DNA from: an uncultured Saprospiraceae bacterium
Lineage (GTDB): Bacteria > Bacteroidota > Bacteroidia > Chitinophagales > Saprospiraceae
Assembly (NCBI GenBank): GCA_937942465.1
Contig: CALDEO010000236.1
Span: forward strand, 1-9,693
Length of the DNA stretch: 9,693 nucleotides
Direction of reading: 5' to 3'
The number at the start of each line of letters is the position of its first letter. Position 1 is the first letter of the stretch. The position numbers were made by a program, and so were the translations under genes. Below, in pieces: positions 6,910-9,693 of this stretch. Under the pieces are notes generated by a model that had not been told where the DNA came from, ran no database searches, and was given only the letters and a program-made list of their open reading frames with translations.

Positions 6910-8169
6910 ATGATTATACTATTAAAAGTTATACTAGAGAGTATTCGCCAAGCGGTATCCTCACTTCAGCAAAATAAGCTTAGAACTGCCTTGTCATTGG
7001 TTGGTATTAGTATTGGTATATTCTGTATTATCTCAGTGCTCAGTGCTGTTAACTCATTGGAAAATACAATTAAAAGTGGATTAGGTGAGCTAGGTAGTGA
7101 TGTTGTGATGATCGATGTTTTTCCATTTGGCGAAGATCCTGGAGAAAATTACTGGAAGTATATGCGTAGACCTTCTCCTAGTTATGACGACTTTGAGGCA
7201 ATCGATGAAAGGGTAGATAGCAAGTCGGCAGTTGCAATGTGCATCTATGTTGATGGACGTACCATTAAGTATAAATCAAGTAGTGTTGATGGGGCATTTA
7301 TCATGGGCACAACGTATGACTTCCCCGAGGTACAGAATATGGATATCGTACAAGGAAGGTACTTCACTAGAAATGAAGTAGTTAATGGTGATAATAAAGT
7401 AATATTAGGACATACTATTGCGTCAGAATTATTCGGTACAATCAATCCATTGACTAAGGATGTGAAGCTTTTTGGCCAGAAATTTCAAGTAGTTGGTGTA
7501 TTAAAAGAAGAAGGAGATAATCCTTTTAATTTATTTAATTATGATGAGGCCACATGGATAAGTTATAAAACTGCGAGCAAGTTTTTAGAGTTGGATAACT
7601 CTACTCGAATGGATATGGGGAAGATTATCTATGTGAAGGCTGATGAGTCATCGGATGTAGAGACATTAAAGGGGGAAATAACTTCTGTATTAAGATCGGA
7701 AAGAAGACTTAAACCAAAAGAAGAGGATAATTTTTCTTTAAATGAGATATCCATGCTAGACAGTGTACTAGACAGTGTATTCGGAGTGTTATACGTAGCC
7801 GGAGGCTTTATTGGGTTCTTCGCATTGTTGGTAGGTATGATCAGTGTAGCCAACATTATGTTTGTCTCGGTAAAAGAAAGAACCAACATTATAGGTATTA
7901 AGAAAGCGCTAGGGGCTAAAAAGAAAATAATCTTATTAGAGTTCTTGATAGAGTCTGTAATATTATGCTTAATCGGTGGTGCTTTAGGCTTGATCTTGGT
8001 ATCTTTAGTATTGAAGCTAGTATCATCATTTATACCTTTTGAGATCAGCGCTACAGCTACATTTATGCTCATTGGAGTGGGTACCTCTATTATAGTAGGT
8101 ATAGTTGCAGGTTTTATACCTGCATGGCAAGCATCGAGATTAGATCCTGTTGAGGCTATTCGACAGTAG
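6910..8169 (+). CDS. ABC transporter permease, MacB/FtsX type, without a neighbouring ATPase
   Basis: A 419-residue inner-membrane protein with the four-helix MacB/FtsX plan. TM1 is at about 27-48 (LSLVGISIGIFCIISVLSAV). A long periplasmic MacB_PCD domain follows (about 50-285), then three TMs at about 291-317, 341-372 and 383-403. Between TM2 and TM3 lies the cytoplasmic coupling segment VKERTNIIGIKKALGAKKK (321-339), and the C-terminus ends PAWQASRLDPVEAIRQ, both diagnostic of the family. Such permeases work as dimers with an ABC ATPase in lipoprotein or peptide export or in mechanotransmission; the substrate here is unknown. The start is ATG 6910 with no Shine-Dalgarno, and the N-terminus (LLKVILESIRQAVSSLQQNKLRT) is typical. 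No ATPase or membrane-fusion protein is adjacent, so the partner must be encoded elsewhere. A 12-bp tandem repeat at 7756-7779 encodes LDSVLDSV just before TM2. Confidence 0.93.
   Translation: MIILLKVILESIRQAVSSLQQNKLRTALSLVGISIGIFCIISVLSAVNSLENTIKSGLGELGSDVVMIDVFPFGEDPGENYWKYMRRPSPSYDDFEAIDERVDSKSAVAMCIYVDGRTIKYKSSSVDGAFIMGTTYDFPEVQNMDIVQGRYFTRNEVVNGDNKVILGHTIASELFGTINPLTKDVKLFGQKFQVVGVLKEEGDNPFNLFNYDEATWISYKTASKFLELDNSTRMDMGKIIYVKADESSDVETLKGEITSVLRSERRLKPKEEDNFSLNEISMLDSVLDSVFGVLYVAGGFIGFFALLVGMISVANIMFVSVKERTNIIGIKKALGAKKKIILLEFLIESVILCLIGGALGLILVSLVLKLVSSFIPFEISATATFMLIGVGTSIIVGIVAGFIPAWQASRLDPVEAIRQ
7756..7779 (+). repeat. Perfect 12-bp tandem repeat inside the permease gene
   Basis: The unit CTAGACAGTGTA occurs twice back to back and encodes LDSV-LDSV (residues 283-290), at the end of the periplasmic domain just before TM2. 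The length is a multiple of three, so gain or loss of a copy would keep the frame. Confidence 0.9.
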
Positions 8170-8458
8170 TCCGGTTGTTATTTTATATTAATAAGTCACC
8201 TTACTTTGTTTTTTGTAAGTTAATCTGTGTTGTTTAAGTGATTCATTGGTATTGCATTATTATGCAAATGAAGTTTTTTTCATGCTCAATAATACGACTC
8301 GAAATAATTATTGTAAAGTACCAGTATATCTCAATTGATTATGTTGACATAGTGTTTCTAACACAGCTATTGTAGAACTAGATTGATGAGAGAGTGGGTA
8401 GATAACTTACATGTTTTCTCAAAGTCATTTAATGTAGTGTATCTCGATTATCATTAAC
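8170..8458. other. Convergent intergenic region, 289 bp, no gene seen
   Basis: The region lies between the convergent permease and peroxidase genes. It is AT-rich, with stops in all frames at short intervals and no RNA gene recognisable by eye. The only structures seen are a modest hairpin followed by a T run (8252-8280) and small stems without T tracts at 8200-8219 and 8352-8364. Confidence 0.6.
8252..8280 (+). terminator. Weak candidate terminator after the permease gene
   Basis: A 6-bp stem TTGCAT/ATGCAA (8252-8257 and 8262-8267) with a TATT loop is followed, six bases later, by seven T (8274-8280). The stem is short and AT-rich and the T tract is displaced, so termination efficiency is doubtful. 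No better candidate was found for the permease transcript. Confidence 0.3.
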
Positions 8459-9430
8459 TTAACGGCTAGTCAATGGTATTTTTTTGTCTGTTAAGGAATG
8501 AAGAAAATTTACTAAGTCTTCCTTTTGTTGAATTGTAAAATTTAGGGGTTCAATCATTAGCGTATCAGTATTGATTGGGTGTTGCACAAAGTCATATGGA
8601 TTGCTGTAGTAGTCAATAACTTCATTTAATGTTTGGAACATTCCATTATGCATATATGGAGCTGTTAGTGCAATATTTCGCAACCCTGGCACTTTAAACC
8701 TTCCCAAATCGGTAGAGTCTTTAGTGATATCAAAGCGTCCTTTATCCATAAGAGTAATTTCATCATACAGTCCGATATTTCTAAATTCATCACCAGTAAA
8801 ATCTGGTCCAAAATGACAATCAAAACACTTATTCTGGTCTGAAATAAAAAGCTCCCTTCCTCTTATCTGAGATGTTGTTAATGCGGAGTCTTGAATGCCA
8901 TTAATCCAAAGGTCATGTGGAGCACTACCATCGCTTTCAAGGCTTCTTTGGAATTCAGAGAGTGCTTGGGCGATATTAATAGAATCAGGTTTGGTATTGT
9001 AAATGATACGAAAAAGCGAATCGTATTCAATATTATTTTGCACTCGCTTTACTGCAACATCATACGACAGATTCATCTCGATTGGATTCTCTATAGGAAT
9101 GATAGCTTGTTCTTCCAATGTTGCTGACCGACCATCATAGAAAAAATAAGGCCTACTGAGCATATTCATTACAGATGGAGTGTTCCTTATGCCGATGCTG
9201 TCATTAACACCGATAGAAAAAGCTCTGTTGTCAGCAAAAGCAAAGTCAGGGTTATGGCAACTAGCACAAGAGATCGACTGATCTAAAGAAAGAATTGGGT
9301 CAAAGAAGAGTTTTTGGCCTAAGTCCACTTTCGTGGTAACATAGGATTCGGTCACTATAGACACCTTTCGAAAGTCTGAAATGGTACCCAGGCTAAAACA
9401 AAAAAAAGAGATTAATATCAACCACTTCAT
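8459..9430 (-). CDS. Periplasmic di-heme cytochrome c peroxidase / MauG family protein
   Basis: A 323-residue secreted protein with two c-type heme sites, CASCH (55-59) and CFDCH (202-206), the length and layout of bacterial di-heme peroxidases. A signal peptide is visible (K2 followed by the hydrophobic LILISFFCFSLG, cleavage near residue 15-18). Further family motifs are RNTPSVMN (82-89), YDGR (98-101), EEQA (106-109), NPIEM (115-119), RNIALTAPYMHNG (251-263) and EVIDYYS (270-276). An ungapped comparison from memory with Pseudomonas CCP puts Q108 and E118 at the peroxide-pocket Gln and Glu. However, Val75 sits where the switching His is, Tyr98 where the inter-heme Trp is, and Tyr275 where the axial Met is. 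The last recalls MauG. The family reduces H2O2 or oxidises proteins using two hemes; the exact substrate is not deducible. It is convergent with the permease, with the tRNA-His gene upstream. Confidence 0.92.
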   Translation of the reverse strand: MKWLILISFFCFSLGTISDFRKVSIVTESYVTTKVDLGQKLFFDPILSLDQSISCASCHNPDFAFADNRAFSIGVNDSIGIRNTPSVMNMLSRPYFFYDGRSATLEEQAIIPIENPIEMNLSYDVAVKRVQNNIEYDSLFRIIYNTKPDSINIAQALSEFQRSLESDGSAPHDLWINGIQDSALTTSQIRGRELFISDQNKCFDCHFGPDFTGDEFRNIGLYDEITLMDKGRFDITKDSTDLGRFKVPGLRNIALTAPYMHNGMFQTLNEVIDYYSNPYDFVQHPINTDTLMIEPLNFTIQQKEDLVNFLHSLTDKKIPLTSR

Positions 9431-9552
9431 AAGTTATAGCTTATTATTTGCTCTCAAAAAACTAGAAGTAAGTTGGGTACAACACTTATATGTTATCATC
9501 ATAATATGAAGGTACAAATAACTTGTATGAACAATAAAGAGATTTATGGCAT

Positions 9553-9585
9553 AAAAAAAGGGACAATTCTTACGAATCATCCCTT
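9553..9585 (-). terminator. Intrinsic terminator of tRNA-His
   Basis: On the minus strand a 12-bp stem (9574-9585 with 9558-9569, two G-T wobbles) and a GTAA loop are followed by a run of seven T (complement of 9553-9559). It starts 4-5 nt after the mature 3' end of the tRNA, so the tRNA is probably a single-gene transcript not co-transcribed with the peroxidase gene. Confidence 0.88.
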
Positions 9586-9589
9586 AAAG

Positions 9590-9664
9590 GGTGGAAGACG
9601 GGATTCGAACCCGCGACCCTCGGTACCACAAACCGATGCTCTAACCAACTGAGCTACAACCACC
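9590..9664 (-). tRNA. tRNA-His (anticodon GTG)
   Basis: Complete cloverleaf on the minus strand: acceptor GTGGTTG, D-stem GCTC/GAGC, anticodon stem TCGGT/ACCGA with loop TTGTGGT giving anticodon GTG, variable GGGTC, T-arm GCGGG-TTCGAAT-CCCGT, and acceptor 3' strand CTTCCAC. Two features specific to tRNA-His are present: an extra 5' G (-1, at 9664) and discriminator C73 (9590). CCA is not encoded and must be added enzymatically. Acceptor pairs 5-68 and 6-67 are T-T mismatches, unusual for a functional tRNA. As a GUN-anticodon tRNA, it is a natural substrate for queuosine modification, the pathway of the QueA encoded in this window. Confidence 0.95.
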
Positions 9665-9680
9665 ATTTTTAAAGCGATCG

Positions 9681-9688
9681 CAAATGTA
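9681..9688 (-). promoter_or_regulatory. Bacteroidota -7 promoter element of tRNA-His
   Basis: On the minus strand this reads TACATTTG, an exact match to the TAnnTTTG consensus. It lies 16 nt before the tRNA 5' end, which would put the transcription start near 9675 and leave a short 5' leader for RNase P to remove. The matching -33 TTG would lie beyond the right edge of the window and cannot be checked. Confidence 0.7.
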
Positions 9689-9693
9689 ATTTA

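Noticed and set aside
7629..8072. 147-codon open frame antisense to the permease gene
   Set aside because: It lies wholly inside a well-supported gene with clear family motifs, and its translation is low-complexity Asn/Ser/Ile/Lys-rich with no recognisable domain: a shadow frame.
8200..8219. Small hairpin CTTAC/GTAAG after the permease gene
   Set aside because: Five-bp stem with a 10-nt loop and no T tract; not a credible terminator.
8352..8364. GTGTT/AACAC hairpin in the convergent intergenic region
   Set aside because: Short stem with a 3-nt loop and no flanking T run or other context; expected by chance.
9674..9681. GCGATCGC palindrome in the tRNA-His leader
   Set aside because: It resembles the cyanobacterial HIP1 octamer, but it occurs once here in a non-cyanobacterial context; treated as chance.
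1..9693. Search for CRISPR arrays, insertion sequences, phage genes or a defence island
   Set aside because: No regularly spaced repeats, transposase or integrase motifs, target-site duplications or defence-gene domains were seen; the tRNA at the right edge shows no integrase or partial duplicate in the window.

Overview
The window is an AT-rich stretch of bacterial chromosome from a member of the Bacteroidota, most likely the Saprospiria or a near relative. Three signs support this. A large extracellular protein ends in a type B (gliding-motility-type, CHU_C) type IX secretion C-terminal domain. The tRNA-His gene has a TAnnTTTG promoter element of the kind Bacteroidota use. Most genes have weak or no Shine-Dalgarno sequence. 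The finer placement is inferred from the architecture of the large protein and is not certain.

Layout from left to right. Positions 1-3708 (+) hold the 3' part of a very large modular surface or secreted protein whose start lies left of the window. In it a PKD-like / fibronectin-III-like / Ig-like unit recurs three times, followed by a SprB-like repeat, another Ig-like domain and the sorting domain. Two hairpins (3724-3830) separate it from a convergent block on the minus strand: a tandem DUF1508 (YegP-like) protein, cytidylate kinase (cmk), a DUF2795 protein with its own terminator, and queA. A divergent intergenic region of about 230 bp containing an operator-like inverted repeat separates queA from a lone MacB/FtsX-type ABC transporter permease (6910-8169, +). 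This converges on a periplasmic di-heme peroxidase of the CCP/MauG family (8459-9430, -). At the right edge is a complete tRNA-His(GTG) gene on the minus strand, with its promoter element and a strong intrinsic terminator.

The genes do not form one pathway. Housekeeping functions (CMP kinase, queuosine synthesis, tRNA-His) are interleaved with envelope functions (secreted adhesin-like protein, permease, periplasmic peroxidase). No stretch over 300 bp lacks a gene. I see no mobile element, CRISPR array or phage gene. I found no convincing undescribed multi-gene system. The items most worth a second look are the repeated supermodule of the large protein, the substituted heme-pocket residues of the peroxidase, the paired T-T mismatches in the tRNA-His acceptor stem, and a startless small reading frame downstream of queA.
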